Assembly (NCBI GenBank): GCA_002477465.1 | Contig: DLPV01000028.1 | Span: 25,852-89,851, forward strand | Reading direction: 5' to 3' | Source of the DNA: Gammaproteobacteria bacterium UBA7449 | Lineage (GTDB): Bacteria; Pseudomonadota; Gammaproteobacteria; Pseudomonadales; Pseudohongiellaceae | Length of the DNA stretch: 64,000 bases | Shown here: positions 17,245 through 26,726 of the stretch, piece after piece | Layout of the letters: each line of letters begins with the position of its first letter | Numbering within the stretch: the first letter of the stretch is position 1 | Notes under the pieces: model-generated | The model's database searches: none | What the model was told of the DNA's origin: nothing | What the model saw: the letters and a program-made list of their open reading frames with translations, nothing else | Made by a program: the position numbers and the translations under genes

Positions 17245-18177
17245 TCAGGCTCCTAACTGACGAGCCAGGTCGAGAAAATCATCAGCATCAAAGTCAAACT
17301 CACCAGCAGGACTGCGCTGCCGTTGACGCTCAGGGCCGCGTTCCAAGGGTCGGTATACATAGGCGGTATGCAAACCGACGTCAGCAGCAGCCCTCAAGTC
17401 ACCGGGATGTGCAGCAACCATGAGCACCTCAGCAGGCTCCAGACTCAGCAAATCAGCCGCCTTTAAATAGGCCCGTGGATCAGGCTTGTAGTGTTGAGCC
17501 AACTCTGCTGACAGCACAGCATCCCATGGAAGTCCTGCGTTTTTAGCCATATGAGTCAATAATGAGACATTGCCATTCGAAAGGGTTGTGATGACATACT
17601 TCGTTTTTAAGCGATTGAGCCCAGCCACGGTATCTGGCCAAGGGCTCAAGCGATGCCAGGCCCGGTTGAAATGGTCCAACTCTGTTTCCGTGAGCCCCTC
17701 GAGGCCGAACTCCGGAACCAGCTCATCAAGTATCATGCGGTGCAGGTCATCAATCTTGGTCCAGGGCATCTCACCACTGCGTACCTTGTTCATGGCTGGA
17801 CCATAGCCCGCACGCCAACGGTCAGCAAACTCCCCCCAATCGACCTCCAGCGACTTTTTGCTCGCCAGAATCTGGCCCTCCCGAATTATTGATCCACGCC
17901 AGTCCACCACTGTCCCAAACACATCAAACACCAGCGCTTTCACTTTCTCACTCAGGGCTAAATCGCCCTGTGCCCAGGCAGCTTGGCGGGGCAGCATACA
18001 AACCGCGGCGCCAACTCCCAGTAAGCCGAACAGGCGCCGACGGTAAGGATTAGAGAGGCTGGGGGCACCGGCGGTAGAGAGTGGTGAAGTCCCATCAGCG
18101 AACAGAGAAGGAACTGAACTGTCAGGCTTGGCCACTGCCACCTCGCGGCGGACACTGACAGATGAGTACTTATTCAT
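17245..18177 (-). CDS. Tat-exported haloacid dehalogenase type II-like hydrolase
   Basis: This is a HAD-superfamily hydrolase of the L-2-haloacid dehalogenase (type II) subgroup. The nucleophile motif VFDVFGTVVDW, the second motif TTLSNGN, the lysine motif HYKPDPRAY and the acidic motif VAAHPGDLRAAAD are all in order. The real start is the ATG at 18177 (310 aa), because AGGAG lies seven bases before it. A long N-terminus ends in a twin-arginine signal: RRRLFGLLGVGAAV then an AWA-Q cleavage site at about residue 70. Periplasmic HAD dehalogenase-like enzymes are uncommon but known. Dehalogenase activity cannot be assumed from the fold. Confidence 0.85.
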   Translation of the reverse strand: MNKYSSVSVRREVAVAKPDSSVPSLFADGTSPLSTAGAPSLSNPYRRRLFGLLGVGAAVCMLPRQAAWAQGDLALSEKVKALVFDVFGTVVDWRGSIIREGQILASKKSLEVDWGEFADRWRAGYGPAMNKVRSGEMPWTKIDDLHRMILDELVPEFGLEGLTETELDHFNRAWHRLSPWPDTVAGLNRLKTKYVITTLSNGNVSLLTHMAKNAGLPWDAVLSAELAQHYKPDPRAYLKAADLLSLEPAEVLMVAAHPGDLRAAADVGLHTAYVYRPLERGPERQRQRSPAGEFDFDADDFLDLARQLGA

Positions 18178-18355
18178 TGTTTTTCTCCTCATCAATTAGA
18201 CGCTGCTAGAACCGTAGCATATCTATTTGTTAAACTCATCCGGGACTGAGACAGGTGATCTGGAATCGTTCACAGACACCTATTTCGCCGCTTTCCTCTC
18301 CACTATGCAAGGGCCTTACAGCCAGGCCTTTAATAACCCAGGCAGTTGACCCTAA

Positions 18356-19525
18356 ATGATTAGTCTTGCGCAGGTTCGGGCAGATACACCTGCTTGTGAA
18401 CACCTCATTCACTTTAATAATGCGGGCTGCGCCTTGAGCCCTGCCGCGGTGACGACAGCCGTTACCAACCACCTGCGTCTGGAACAGGAGTTGGGTGGTT
18501 ATGAAGCGGCTAATGAGGCGGAGCGCAATATCGCGGCTTTTTATCCGGAATTAGCCAAGCTGCTGCACTGTGATGAATCTGAAATAGCTTTCATGGAGAG
18601 CGCGACCCGGGCCTGGCAATCTGCGCTACTGTCTCTTGATCTTCAACCCGGTGATCAAGTTCTGACTGCAGACAACGAGTACGCCAGCAATTACCTCAGC
18701 CTGCTCTATTTATCGAGAAGGCATGGTGTTGAGCTCATCACCATCCCATCTGGTGACGATGGTCTGATAGACCCGCAGCGGATCGCTGACAGTATCACTG
18801 CGAAAACCCGTGCAGTGGCTTTAACCCACGTCGCAAGCCAGCGTGGTGATGTTCAAGCCATCACTGAGGTTGGAGAAATAGCGCTTGAGAATGGCCTGGT
18901 TTTCCTGGTTGATGCCTGTCAGTCAGTGGGGCAAATTGAGCTCAACCTGAAACAGATCAAATGTGATTTCCTCTGCGGTACAGGACGCAAGTATTTACGG
19001 GGGCCGCGCGGCACCGGGTTTCTGTATGCCAACCGGGAAACCACTCAATCGCTGGTACCACCAGCAATCGACCTCCATAGCGCAAACTGGGCTAGCCCCT
19101 CTGAATTTGAAATCAAGGCAGGAGCGATTCGGTTTGAAAGTTGGGAGCGCAACGTTGCCGGCATGATAGGCCTCGGCAAAGCTCTAAAGTACGCCAACTC
19201 CCTTGGCATGGAATCTATCGAGGCCAGGGTCAGGCTTCTCGCGGAAAGTCTAAACCGGCAGCTGCAGTCTATTGATGGCGTTGAGGTTCACGAGCGCAGC
19301 GCCAATCTCTCAGGCATAGTAACTCTCTCGAGAGTGAACACAGAAGCGGGAACTCTACGGGAAAACTTACAGACCTTGGGCGTAAATACTTCGGTTGCAA
19401 AAAAGCAAAATGCCCGTTTGGATCTCGATTCAGTATTGGATCGCGATGTACTCAGGGCATCGCTTCACTACTACAATTCTGAAGAAGAAGTTACACGGTT
19501 TGTTGATCTGCTTGCCGCCAGCTAA
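18356..19525 (+). CDS. Class V aminotransferase / cysteine desulfurase-like PLP enzyme
   Basis: This is a PLP enzyme of the class V aminotransferase family (389 aa), related to cysteine desulfurases, isopenicillin N epimerases and EgtE-like lyases. It has the N-terminal HFNNAGCALSP segment, the VDACQSVGQIELN segment that positions the cofactor, and the lysine region TGRKYLRGPRGTGF (Lys binds PLP). The cysteine-loop consensus of true SufS/IscS enzymes is not evident, so I do not call it a desulfurase. The gene starts at an ATG that lacks a good ribosome binding site. It is a lone gene, convergent with the NSS transporter. Confidence 0.82.
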   Translation: MISLAQVRADTPACEHLIHFNNAGCALSPAAVTTAVTNHLRLEQELGGYEAANEAERNIAAFYPELAKLLHCDESEIAFMESATRAWQSALLSLDLQPGDQVLTADNEYASNYLSLLYLSRRHGVELITIPSGDDGLIDPQRIADSITAKTRAVALTHVASQRGDVQAITEVGEIALENGLVFLVDACQSVGQIELNLKQIKCDFLCGTGRKYLRGPRGTGFLYANRETTQSLVPPAIDLHSANWASPSEFEIKAGAIRFESWERNVAGMIGLGKALKYANSLGMESIEARVRLLAESLNRQLQSIDGVEVHERSANLSGIVTLSRVNTEAGTLRENLQTLGVNTSVAKKQNARLDLDSVLDRDVLRASLHYYNSEEEVTRFVDLLAAS

Positions 19526-19545
19526 AAGGGAGCTGGACAGAAGCT

Positions 19546-20886
19546 TTATTGGAAGTAGACCACCAGGATTGCAACTGGACAGATGAACTTTACGTAGAAC
19601 GGCCAAATTTTCCAGAACAATCCTGATTCCGCATCTGGACAACCACTCTTGATCTCCTCCAATATTTCGTTGCGCTGCCATATCCAGGCCACGTATATGC
19701 AGAACGCTAAACCTAGCAAGGGTTGACTGATCTCGGTAGTAACGGTGACCACTAGGTCGAACAGCGGATCGAAGTTAAACACAATGATCAGCGCAATCAC
19801 CGTGATGATTGAACCAATGATGGCCGCTGCCCTGCGTCGCTCCAGCCCATGATGCTCAACCCCATAGGCCACTGGCACTTCCAGCATAGATATAGACGAA
19901 GTGAGTGAAGCAATCGTCATCAGCGCAAAAAACGCGAAAGCGACAAACACCCCAATCGCGCCCATGGTGTCAAACAGCGCAGGCAGAACCGAAACGATCA
20001 AACCAGGGCCGGCAATGAGCCCCCCAGCAGCATCATAAATCTCAACGCCATTATTTAGCGCGACATACATAGCGGGAATAATAAGCAACCCAGCCAGGAC
20101 AGCAATGCCGACATCTAACAAGGCAACCAGACTACCGATGGTCGGCAGGTTTTCCTGCTTGTTGATATACGAGCCATATATCAGCATCGTACCCACGCCG
20201 AGCGACAGTGAGAAGAAAGCCTGGCCCATTGCATCAACCAGCAAGGAGGGATCGGCTATCAGGGAAAAATCAGGAATCAGGTAAGCCCTAAGGCCGTCCA
20301 TTGCCCCAGGCAAGGTCAGCACATATACAATCAGCAGGATCAGGATGACTATTAACGACGGCATAAGACGTGAGGCCCACTTCTCAATACCCTCTTTCAC
20401 CCCAGCGCTAATGATATAAACCGTGAGCATCATAAACAGCACCACGAATAGACTGTTACGAACAACAGCATCGGTGGTTAGCCAATTAGACAAGCCTTCC
20501 ATGCCCAGCAAACGACTCAAAGGCTCAAAGAAGAAAGCAATCATCCAGCCACTCACGATGGCGTAGAAACTGAGAATAAAACTGACTGTAACTATCCCGG
20601 TAAAGCCCACTAGCAGCGCCGCGAGGCGTGTTTTGCCGCCGGTTGATATGGCGCGCAATGCGATTACTGCATTGGCCCGAGCATGACGTCCGATAATTAA
20701 CTCAGCCATTAATGCGGGATAGGCCAGGGCAAAGGCCAGAATCAAATAGGTGAAAAGAAACGCGGCGCCGCCATTTGACGCAGCATTGGTTGGAAATCCC
20801 CAGATATTGCCGAGACCAACCGCCGACCCTGAGGCAGCCATTAAAAAACCGAATCTTGAGGTAAATTCACCCCTTGCTGCTGCCAT
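19546..20886 (-). CDS. NSS family sodium-dependent transporter
   Basis: This is a neurotransmitter:sodium symporter family member (446 aa, about 11 membrane helices). The signature unwound TM1 region is present (GSAVGLGNIWGFPTNAA), followed by GGAAFLFTYL. Bacterial members move amino acids with sodium, but the substrate cannot be told from sequence. Its start is a normal ATG. It is a single gene, convergent with the aminotransferase. A cyclophilin gene lies upstream on the same strand. Confidence 0.92.
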   Translation of the reverse strand: MAAARGEFTSRFGFLMAASGSAVGLGNIWGFPTNAASNGGAAFLFTYLILAFALAYPALMAELIIGRHARANAVIALRAISTGGKTRLAALLVGFTGIVTVSFILSFYAIVSGWMIAFFFEPLSRLLGMEGLSNWLTTDAVVRNSLFVVLFMMLTVYIISAGVKEGIEKWASRLMPSLIVILILLIVYVLTLPGAMDGLRAYLIPDFSLIADPSLLVDAMGQAFFSLSLGVGTMLIYGSYINKQENLPTIGSLVALLDVGIAVLAGLLIIPAMYVALNNGVEIYDAAGGLIAGPGLIVSVLPALFDTMGAIGVFVAFAFFALMTIASLTSSISMLEVPVAYGVEHHGLERRRAAAIIGSIITVIALIIVFNFDPLFDLVVTVTTEISQPLLGLAFCIYVAWIWQRNEILEEIKSGCPDAESGLFWKIWPFYVKFICPVAILVVYFQ

Positions 20887-21003
20887 TGCCGTTAACTTCC
20901 CCTGCTTGTTTTAATGGTGTTCTGGCCAGCTGCAGTTGACGCCACCAACAGCCATGCGAGACCGCAAGAGTAACCCAGGCCCCATGGATTGGTAAACGGG
21001 TCA

Positions 21004-21957
21004 CTATTGATCGTAAGACTCGAGCGTGAAGATGGATGATTTAGCGTCGGTGAGCAAAAAGACCACATTGGTGAAAAGTAAAACTTCATCCCCCTGGGTA
21101 ACCTCAAGGACCGGAATGCGCAATCTATCATCGGTGGTTGAATAACTCGCGATACCCACAAAGCTGTCTCTCCGCCTGAGCACACTATTCAGATTCGCCT
21201 GAATTTGAAGCGTTGGCGTCGCCGTTACCGTATTGAAGTTAAGACTGAGGATCTCTTCGTCTGCATTGACACTGACGGAAGTAATAAGCAAACCGGAATT
21301 GGTTTCATAAACATGCGCAGACTCACTAAAGCGTTCTACTACTTCAACATTGATATAAACGAAATCTCTGGGATCATTATAAGCTGCTGCCAGAAACGGA
21401 GCATCGGAAGCCTTTACACCCAAATTTATCTTTGGCAGGTCATCTATGGCATCCAGTACTGCCATGCCATTGCCAAGCACCCTGCCAAAGACCGTGAAAC
21501 CGCCGCTATTGGTGTCCAGACTGATGTTGTCTGAGAGATTTACAAACCACTCGTGAGTTGCACTGTCGGGCAAACCTTCTAGCTTTGCCATAGCGACCGT
21601 ACCGCGCAAATTAGATGCGCCAAATTCATTGACTATGGATGGGCCCGCCACCACATCAATCGGCCCGACAAATGGCTGAAATCGGTATCCACCACCCTGA
21701 ACCACGAAGTCAGTCACCACGCGATGCAAGTAGGTGCCGTTGTAAGCATCGCTATTTACATAGCCAAGAAAGTTCTGGACGGTAATCGGCGCCTCTTCAT
21801 CAAGTAATTCGATGGAATAGTCTCCCACCGACGTACTAACCCTGACGATTATTCCGGCCTGCGCTGAAGTGCTGGTCTCGCTAAACAGCAAGGTCAGTAA
21901 CAAAAGCCCCGAAAGGCGAGTGCGAAAACTAGGGAAAAGTCTGAATTTCAAGGTCAT
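21004..21957 (-). CDS. Exported cyclophilin-type peptidyl-prolyl isomerase with extra C-terminal domain
   Basis: This peptidyl-prolyl isomerase (317 aa) has a signal peptide (hydrophobic run about 15-26, cut after SAQA) and is probably periplasmic. The cyclophilin core spans about residues 36-205: YLHRVVTDFVVQGGGYRF, the VAMAK segment, and GFTVFGRVLGNGMAVLDAI. In usual cyclophilins HRVI..FMIQGGD and Q-F-F-I lie at these places; Arg, Phe and Gln are kept in the first. About 110 residues after the core are beta-rich and unlike known cyclophilin extensions that I recognise. It is a lone gene upstream of the NSS transporter. Confidence 0.88.
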   Translation of the reverse strand: MTLKFRLFPSFRTRLSGLLLLTLLFSETSTSAQAGIIVRVSTSVGDYSIELLDEEAPITVQNFLGYVNSDAYNGTYLHRVVTDFVVQGGGYRFQPFVGPIDVVAGPSIVNEFGASNLRGTVAMAKLEGLPDSATHEWFVNLSDNISLDTNSGGFTVFGRVLGNGMAVLDAIDDLPKINLGVKASDAPFLAAAYNDPRDFVYINVEVVERFSESAHVYETNSGLLITSVSVNADEEILSLNFNTVTATPTLQIQANLNSVLRRRDSFVGIASYSTTDDRLRIPVLEVTQGDEVLLFTNVVFLLTDAKSSIFTLESYDQ

Positions 21958-22266
21958 TCCTACAGATTTTGAAGACTACTTTGACCGACGCAGGATAGGT
22001 TAAGTTCCCGCAAACTTCAACCTGTGGGCGGACCCCGAGCAGCTAAACTTTAGGCTTGTACAGTTTTATTCCGAGACCGCTTATGGTGTAAAATATTAAC
22101 CCATGACAGCGACAACAGCCTGAACTGAGCTGCTGACCAAAGCCAGCCCGGCAGGTCACCAAAAATTATCCACCAGGACGATTGCACTGCTCGAAATATT
22201 ATTAGCCTTTCGTTCTGAAACAGTCTCCCAGATCAATCTGAAACACATCTTTACCCAGGATTTTCC
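21958..22266. other. Intergenic region between divergent cyclophilin and Hsp70-like genes
   Basis: No open frame with coding character is visible in these about 310 bases. An AT-rich patch near 22085-22100 (TAAAAT) may be a promoter for the Hsp70-like gene, but no matching -35 box is visible. It separates two divergently transcribed genes and must hold both promoters. Confidence 0.5.
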
Positions 22267-23739
22267 TTGAACTCATCGTCTTCGCCAACCACAAAAAAAC
22301 GCCTGGGTATAGGCGTGGATTTTGGCACTAGCAATAGTGCTGCCGCAGTCTTCGATGGTGAACAAATCTACCTCGTTCAGCTAGAAGATGACACCGTGGT
22401 TATGCCCTCCGCCACCTATATCGATCGTGAGCTAAAAATTACAACCGGACAGTCTGCTATTGATAGCTATATTGAAAGCAATATGGGCAGGACAGTTGAG
22501 CTCAGCGCCGAAGTGCTTGGAGAAGGCAGAACCTCAACCGGTCAGATTGGAGACAAAGGATTACCGGAAGAAGCTCAGACTCAATTGGTTTACGGGCAGT
22601 CACTTATCGATGGCGGGCAGCAAGGTCGTTTGTTCAGAGGCATCAAACGTCTGCTTGGAAATCGCAGCGCGCCACGACTCATGGTGTTTGATCGGCCGTT
22701 TCGACTGGTCGCCTTGATCACGCCATTGTTGCTGCGAATTCAACAGAGCCTGGTCGCACTCATAAAGGAGCGAAACCTGAGCGCGGATTCCGCTAAACAT
22801 GCCTGCATTGGCCATCCAGTCAACTTCGAAGGATCTGATCAAGGTCGAAATCAATTAGCCTTGACGCTACTAAGAGAAGCCTACGGTTACGCGAATTTCG
22901 AGCAGCAAAGCCTTTACCCGGAACCAATTGCTGCCGCGCTTGGCTATTTGCACCAGAACCCTAATGCGACTCAGAAAACCATTCTGGCCGTAGATTTTGG
23001 CGGAGGCACTCTGGATCTATGCCTGTTAAGGCGAACCGACCAGGTTTTCAAGGTGGTCACAACCCATGGCGTTGGTCTTGGCGGTGATCATATCGACCAG
23101 TTGCTATTCAGAGAGCTGTTGTTCCCGCTGCTAGGCAAAGGCGAGCGCTGGCGCCGCGCCGGCGAAGATCGCGAGATTGAAACAGCGTTCCCGTTTGAGG
23201 ATTACGAGGAGCTGCTGCTCAATTGGGCGATTAGTTATATGCTTAATCAGAACCGCTTTACCACGCCCCTGATGCAGAGAATTGAATATGGTGATGAAGC
23301 CGCCGTGAAATTCCGCCGCCTTTATGACATGATCAAGAACAACTACAGCTATCTGGTTTTCCAGTCACTTAAGGATTTGAAAGCCACCCTTTCAAGTGCG
23401 ACCACGGCACGCCTGGATATTCCAGAGTTAGACATTGAATTAACCACCACCCGCGAACAGTTCGAATCAGTTATTGCGCCAATCCTGTCAAAACTTCAGG
23501 ATGCCGTCACTGCCATATTAAGAAAAGCCGACCTGCAATCGAGCGAGATAGAGCTGGTGATCCGCACCGGCGGCTCGTCTTTGATTCCGGCGGTTAAGCA
23601 TTTGCTTGAAGACCAGTTTCCGGGCAAAGTGATTGAGCACGATCCATTCACGAGTGTCGCGGCTGGCCTGGCAATCGCCGAATATCGAGGCTTGGGGGCC
23701 GACGAATATAATGGACCAGAGTCGGTTAGCAAAATTTAG
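22267..23739 (+). CDS. YegD-like Hsp70 family protein
   Basis: This is a Hsp70-type ATPase (490 aa) of the YegD subgroup. The phosphate-1 motif GVDFGTSNSAAAVF, the phosphate-2 motif ILAVDFGGGTLDLCLLR and the adenosine motif VIRTGGSSLIPAV are intact. It is shorter than DnaK and has no DnaK-type substrate-binding C-terminus. The start is a TTG with AGGA six bases before it. No DnaJ or GrpE gene lies beside it; a membrane J-protein is encoded 29 kb away. YegD has no well-known client. The sterol-desaturase-like gene follows 18 bases after it and may be co-transcribed. Confidence 0.9.
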   Translation: MNSSSSPTTKKRLGIGVDFGTSNSAAAVFDGEQIYLVQLEDDTVVMPSATYIDRELKITTGQSAIDSYIESNMGRTVELSAEVLGEGRTSTGQIGDKGLPEEAQTQLVYGQSLIDGGQQGRLFRGIKRLLGNRSAPRLMVFDRPFRLVALITPLLLRIQQSLVALIKERNLSADSAKHACIGHPVNFEGSDQGRNQLALTLLREAYGYANFEQQSLYPEPIAAALGYLHQNPNATQKTILAVDFGGGTLDLCLLRRTDQVFKVVTTHGVGLGGDHIDQLLFRELLFPLLGKGERWRRAGEDREIETAFPFEDYEELLLNWAISYMLNQNRFTTPLMQRIEYGDEAAVKFRRLYDMIKNNYSYLVFQSLKDLKATLSSATTARLDIPELDIELTTTREQFESVIAPILSKLQDAVTAILRKADLQSSEIELVIRTGGSSLIPAVKHLLEDQFPGKVIEHDPFTSVAAGLAIAEYRGLGADEYNGPESVSKI

Positions 23740-23757
23740 CCACAGTAGAATCGCTTC

Positions 23758-25002
23758 ATGGATCTCATACTCTCCGCCATACCCTTCTTTCTGCTGCTCA
23801 TTCTGCTTGAGCTTGGCTATGGTTACATGCGCGGACGCAACACTTACCGCCTGAATGACACCATCAACAGCCTGTCCATGGGCAGCCTGAGCCGACTGCA
23901 GGCCCTGGTGATTCTGGGAGCATCTGCATCCATCTATGAGTTTGTGGTGGCGGAGCTGCAGTTAACCCAACTCTCCGAGCAAAGCACTTGGGTGTGGATA
24001 TCTGCCCTCGTGCTCTATGATTTCGCCTATTATTGGAAACACCGATGGGGTCACGAGGTCGCGCTGTTCTGGGGGGCTCACGTCGCGCATCACCAAAGTG
24101 AAGACTTCAATCTCGGAACCGCACTGCGTCAAACCAGCATGGATTTCTACGGGTTCTTGTTCTACCTGCCTTTTTTCCTATTGGGCTATCCGAGTGAAGT
24201 TCTGTTCACCGTAGTCAGCCTGAACCTGATCTATCAATTCTGGGTTCACACCGAACACGTTCCCAAGCTGGGTCCAATAGAGTGGGTGTTTGTCACGCCT
24301 TCTAACCATCGCGTGCACCATGGCCGCAATGCCTTGTACGTGGATCGCAACTATGGCGGTGTATTTATAATCTGGGATCGAATTTTCGGCACTTTTCAAG
24401 ACGAATTGGAAGCAGAACCAGTCTACTTTGGGCTACGCAAACCGCTCAATAGCTGGAATCCGCTGTGGGCGAATGTGCATGTATACTGGCGTCTGATCCT
24501 GGACTGTGTCGCAGTGCCAGGATTAAAGAACAAGCTGCTGCTCTCTTTGCGTGCGCCCGGTTGGCGTGCACAGAACCAATCCACCAGCTGCAGGCAGAAG
24601 CGACTGCAGGCTGATCTCAGAGCGAAATTTAATCCACGCATTAGCACGTTTTCGCGCTATTACACGCTAATCCAGTTCTTTGCGACCGTGGGTTTAAGCC
24701 TTTACGTACTAATAAACGCTGCAGCCTGGGCCTATCTGGATTGTCTCGTGGCCGTCTGCTTTCTTGCCTTCACCTACTTCGTTCATGGCTGCTGGCTCGA
24801 GGGCCGTCGCTATGGCGTATTACTGGAGGGTTTCAGGTTATTGCTGGCCTCTGCTATCTGCCTTTATTTCGTCGCGGGCACCGACACGCAGCTATTCGCA
24901 CTCGCCTATCTCATGACATCCGTTGTTAGCCTCATCATTGGCAGAGCTGACTCTGATAGTGGAGTCACTGAGGGTGTGACTATTGGCTCAGGGGCTGCCT
25001 AG
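23758..25002 (+). CDS. Sterol desaturase/fatty acid hydroxylase family membrane enzyme
   Basis: This is a di-iron membrane oxygenase of the sterol desaturase/fatty acid hydroxylase superfamily (414 aa). The eight-histidine pattern is present: KHRWGH, HVAHHQ and NHRVHH. Several hydrophobic segments lie N-terminal and two more pairs C-terminal (about 300-400), in keeping with an alkylglycerol monooxygenase-like layout. The substrate is unknown; a lipid is likely. It follows the Hsp70-like gene closely. It starts with an ATG and ends 6 bases before the convergent orphan membrane gene. Confidence 0.9.
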   Translation: MDLILSAIPFFLLLILLELGYGYMRGRNTYRLNDTINSLSMGSLSRLQALVILGASASIYEFVVAELQLTQLSEQSTWVWISALVLYDFAYYWKHRWGHEVALFWGAHVAHHQSEDFNLGTALRQTSMDFYGFLFYLPFFLLGYPSEVLFTVVSLNLIYQFWVHTEHVPKLGPIEWVFVTPSNHRVHHGRNALYVDRNYGGVFIIWDRIFGTFQDELEAEPVYFGLRKPLNSWNPLWANVHVYWRLILDCVAVPGLKNKLLLSLRAPGWRAQNQSTSCRQKRLQADLRAKFNPRISTFSRYYTLIQFFATVGLSLYVLINAAAWAYLDCLVAVCFLAFTYFVHGCWLEGRRYGVLLEGFRLLLASAICLYFVAGTDTQLFALAYLMTSVVSLIIGRADSDSGVTEGVTIGSGAA

Positions 25003-25008
25003 TTCTGG

Positions 25009-25749
25009 CTAAATGCGGTCCAGAGGAAACACCGCTATGAGAGTGCCAGCTTCCGGATCCCTGACTTCAAACTGAGCCTGGGTTGCGCTGCTCAAAGCAT
25101 CAGTAAAGCTTGTCCCATCATCCAGATTAGAGATTATAAAAACCACATTGCCTTCGATTCCCCGAGCAGGTGGCAACGCTATCGGGTTAAAAAGGTAGTT
25201 GCCGTTGCGACTCAGCATACCCTGTACTGATGCTTCGACACTCAAGCCGGTTCCCGGAATTCGTCCACGCACCCCCCTGAACAGGGCGTCCCCGCCATTG
25301 GCGCCAGTCATGCGCAGGAATACGTTTACATACTGTGTATAGAGCCCTTCATTACGCAGGCTGACATTTGGCGTATATATCGGATAAGTGAAACCTACTT
25401 CCACGATACCATTGCTTGACGCATCGGTGATGAGCTCGCTACTCAGCTGCTCGCCCGACACCCCTCCGCTACTTTGCTGCGGCAACAAGACTAAAAAATA
25501 GACAAAAACTGGCAGAAGCGCTGGCAGGCATACAACCAGTCCATAGGTTCCAGGTCGCCCATAAAAAAGAGGGTTGAGTGGGAATACGGCCACTAGTGCC
25601 GCGAAAATGGAAAAATTGAGAATCAAGGCCCGGACCACCAGCACTTGACCGCCCACAATTTCAGGATTGCGGACAAAGCCAATCAACACCGAAACAGCAA
25701 GCAGAAACGCCACTAGACTGATGACTAGCTGTCGGATTGAAATTTTCAT
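25009..25749 (-). CDS. Orphan membrane protein with extracytoplasmic beta-rich domain
   Basis: I do not recognise this protein (246 aa). Residues about 8-27, 40-58 and 70-90 are hydrophobic and look like three membrane helices; the first may be a signal anchor. The rest is a soluble part rich in Gly, Ser, Val and polar turns, like a beta-sandwich. The soluble part contains no cysteine. It starts with an ATG and lies 11 bases after lipA on the same strand, so it may be the last gene of the lipB-lipA operon. Base use is like its neighbours. Confidence 0.75.
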   Translation of the reverse strand: MKISIRQLVISLVAFLLAVSVLIGFVRNPEIVGGQVLVVRALILNFSIFAALVAVFPLNPLFYGRPGTYGLVVCLPALLPVFVYFLVLLPQQSSGGVSGEQLSSELITDASSNGIVEVGFTYPIYTPNVSLRNEGLYTQYVNVFLRMTGANGGDALFRGVRGRIPGTGLSVEASVQGMLSRNGNYLFNPIALPPARGIEGNVVFIISNLDDGTSFTDALSSATQAQFEVRDPEAGTLIAVFPLDRI

Positions 25750-25760
25750 GCCCTGCTGTC

Positions 25761-26726
25761 TCAGGTTACAGCTTCCCCATAGGCCTGTTTGTCCGCATGG
25801 TAAGAAGATCGCACTAACGGCCCGCTAGCAACTTGTTTGAATCCCAGCGCCTCACCGAATTCACGCAATTCATCGAATTCAGATGGATGGACAAACCGCT
25901 CGACCTTGAGATGGTCTTTACTGGGCTGCAAATACTGACCCAGGGTAATCATGTCCACCTCGTGCGCCTTAAGATCCTTCAGTACCTCTTTAACTTCTTC
26001 CTTGGTTTCACCCAATCCCAACATTAAGCCTGACTTGGTCACGACATCCGGGCAACGAGCCTTGTAAGCCTTGAGTAAATCCAGGGACCACTGGTAGTCA
26101 GCACCGGGCCGTGCCTGGCGGTACATTCTGGGTATAGTTTCGAGGTTGTGATTGAACACATCTGGCGGCGTTTGCTGCAGTATGTCCAAGGCGATATCCA
26201 TACGGCCCCGAAAATCCGGCACCAATACTTCCACCTGGGTTTCCGGATTGAAATACCGGGTTTGGGTAATACAGTCAGCGAAATGCTGGGCGCCACTATC
26301 CTTGAGGTCGTCCCGGTCTACAGAAGTAATCACCACATAACTGAGCCCCATTTCCTTGATTGCTACAGCCAATTCCCTGGGCTCGTTAACATCAAGCTCA
26401 CGCGGCTTTCCGTGGGCGACATCGCAGAACGGGCAGCGACGGGTGCAGATGTCACCCATGATCATAAAAGTCGCCGTGCCGTTGCTGAAGCATTCACCAA
26501 GATTTGGACAGGAAGCTTCCTCACACACTGAGGCCAGCTTGTGCTCCCTCAATTTTTGCTTGATATGACTGATCTTGGGGGAAGCGGGGATTTTCACTCG
26601 TATCCAGTCAGGCTTACTGGGCAACTCCGTGGTTGGAATTACTTTTACCGGGATGCGGCGAACCTTGTCATAGCCTCTAAGCTTTTCGCCCTCTACCAGC
26701 ACGTTCCGCCGTTTGCGTTCTGCCAT
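25761..26726 (-). CDS. lipA: Lipoyl synthase
   Basis: LipA is a radical-SAM enzyme that inserts two sulfurs into protein-bound octanoate. Both iron-sulfur clusters are visible: the auxiliary cysteines CEEASCPNLGEC and the radical-SAM cysteines CTRRCPFC. Length (321 aa) is typical. It follows lipB, ybeD, dacA and the cell-wall elongation genes on the minus strand, the conserved order in gammaproteobacteria. The orphan membrane protein gene lies downstream. Confidence 0.98.
   Translation of the reverse strand: MAERKRRNVLVEGEKLRGYDKVRRIPVKVIPTTELPSKPDWIRVKIPASPKISHIKQKLREHKLASVCEEASCPNLGECFSNGTATFMIMGDICTRRCPFCDVAHGKPRELDVNEPRELAVAIKEMGLSYVVITSVDRDDLKDSGAQHFADCITQTRYFNPETQVEVLVPDFRGRMDIALDILQQTPPDVFNHNLETIPRMYRQARPGADYQWSLDLLKAYKARCPDVVTKSGLMLGLGETKEEVKEVLKDLKAHEVDMITLGQYLQPSKDHLKVERFVHPSEFDELREFGEALGFKQVASGPLVRSSYHADKQAYGEAVT

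Noticed and set aside
20892..21185. Alternative-frame tail of the cyclophilin with a hydrophobic end, possibly a shifted sorting signal
   Set aside because: It overlaps the cyclophilin frame, has no PEP-CTERM-like motif and no basic end, and the cyclophilin frame ends normally.
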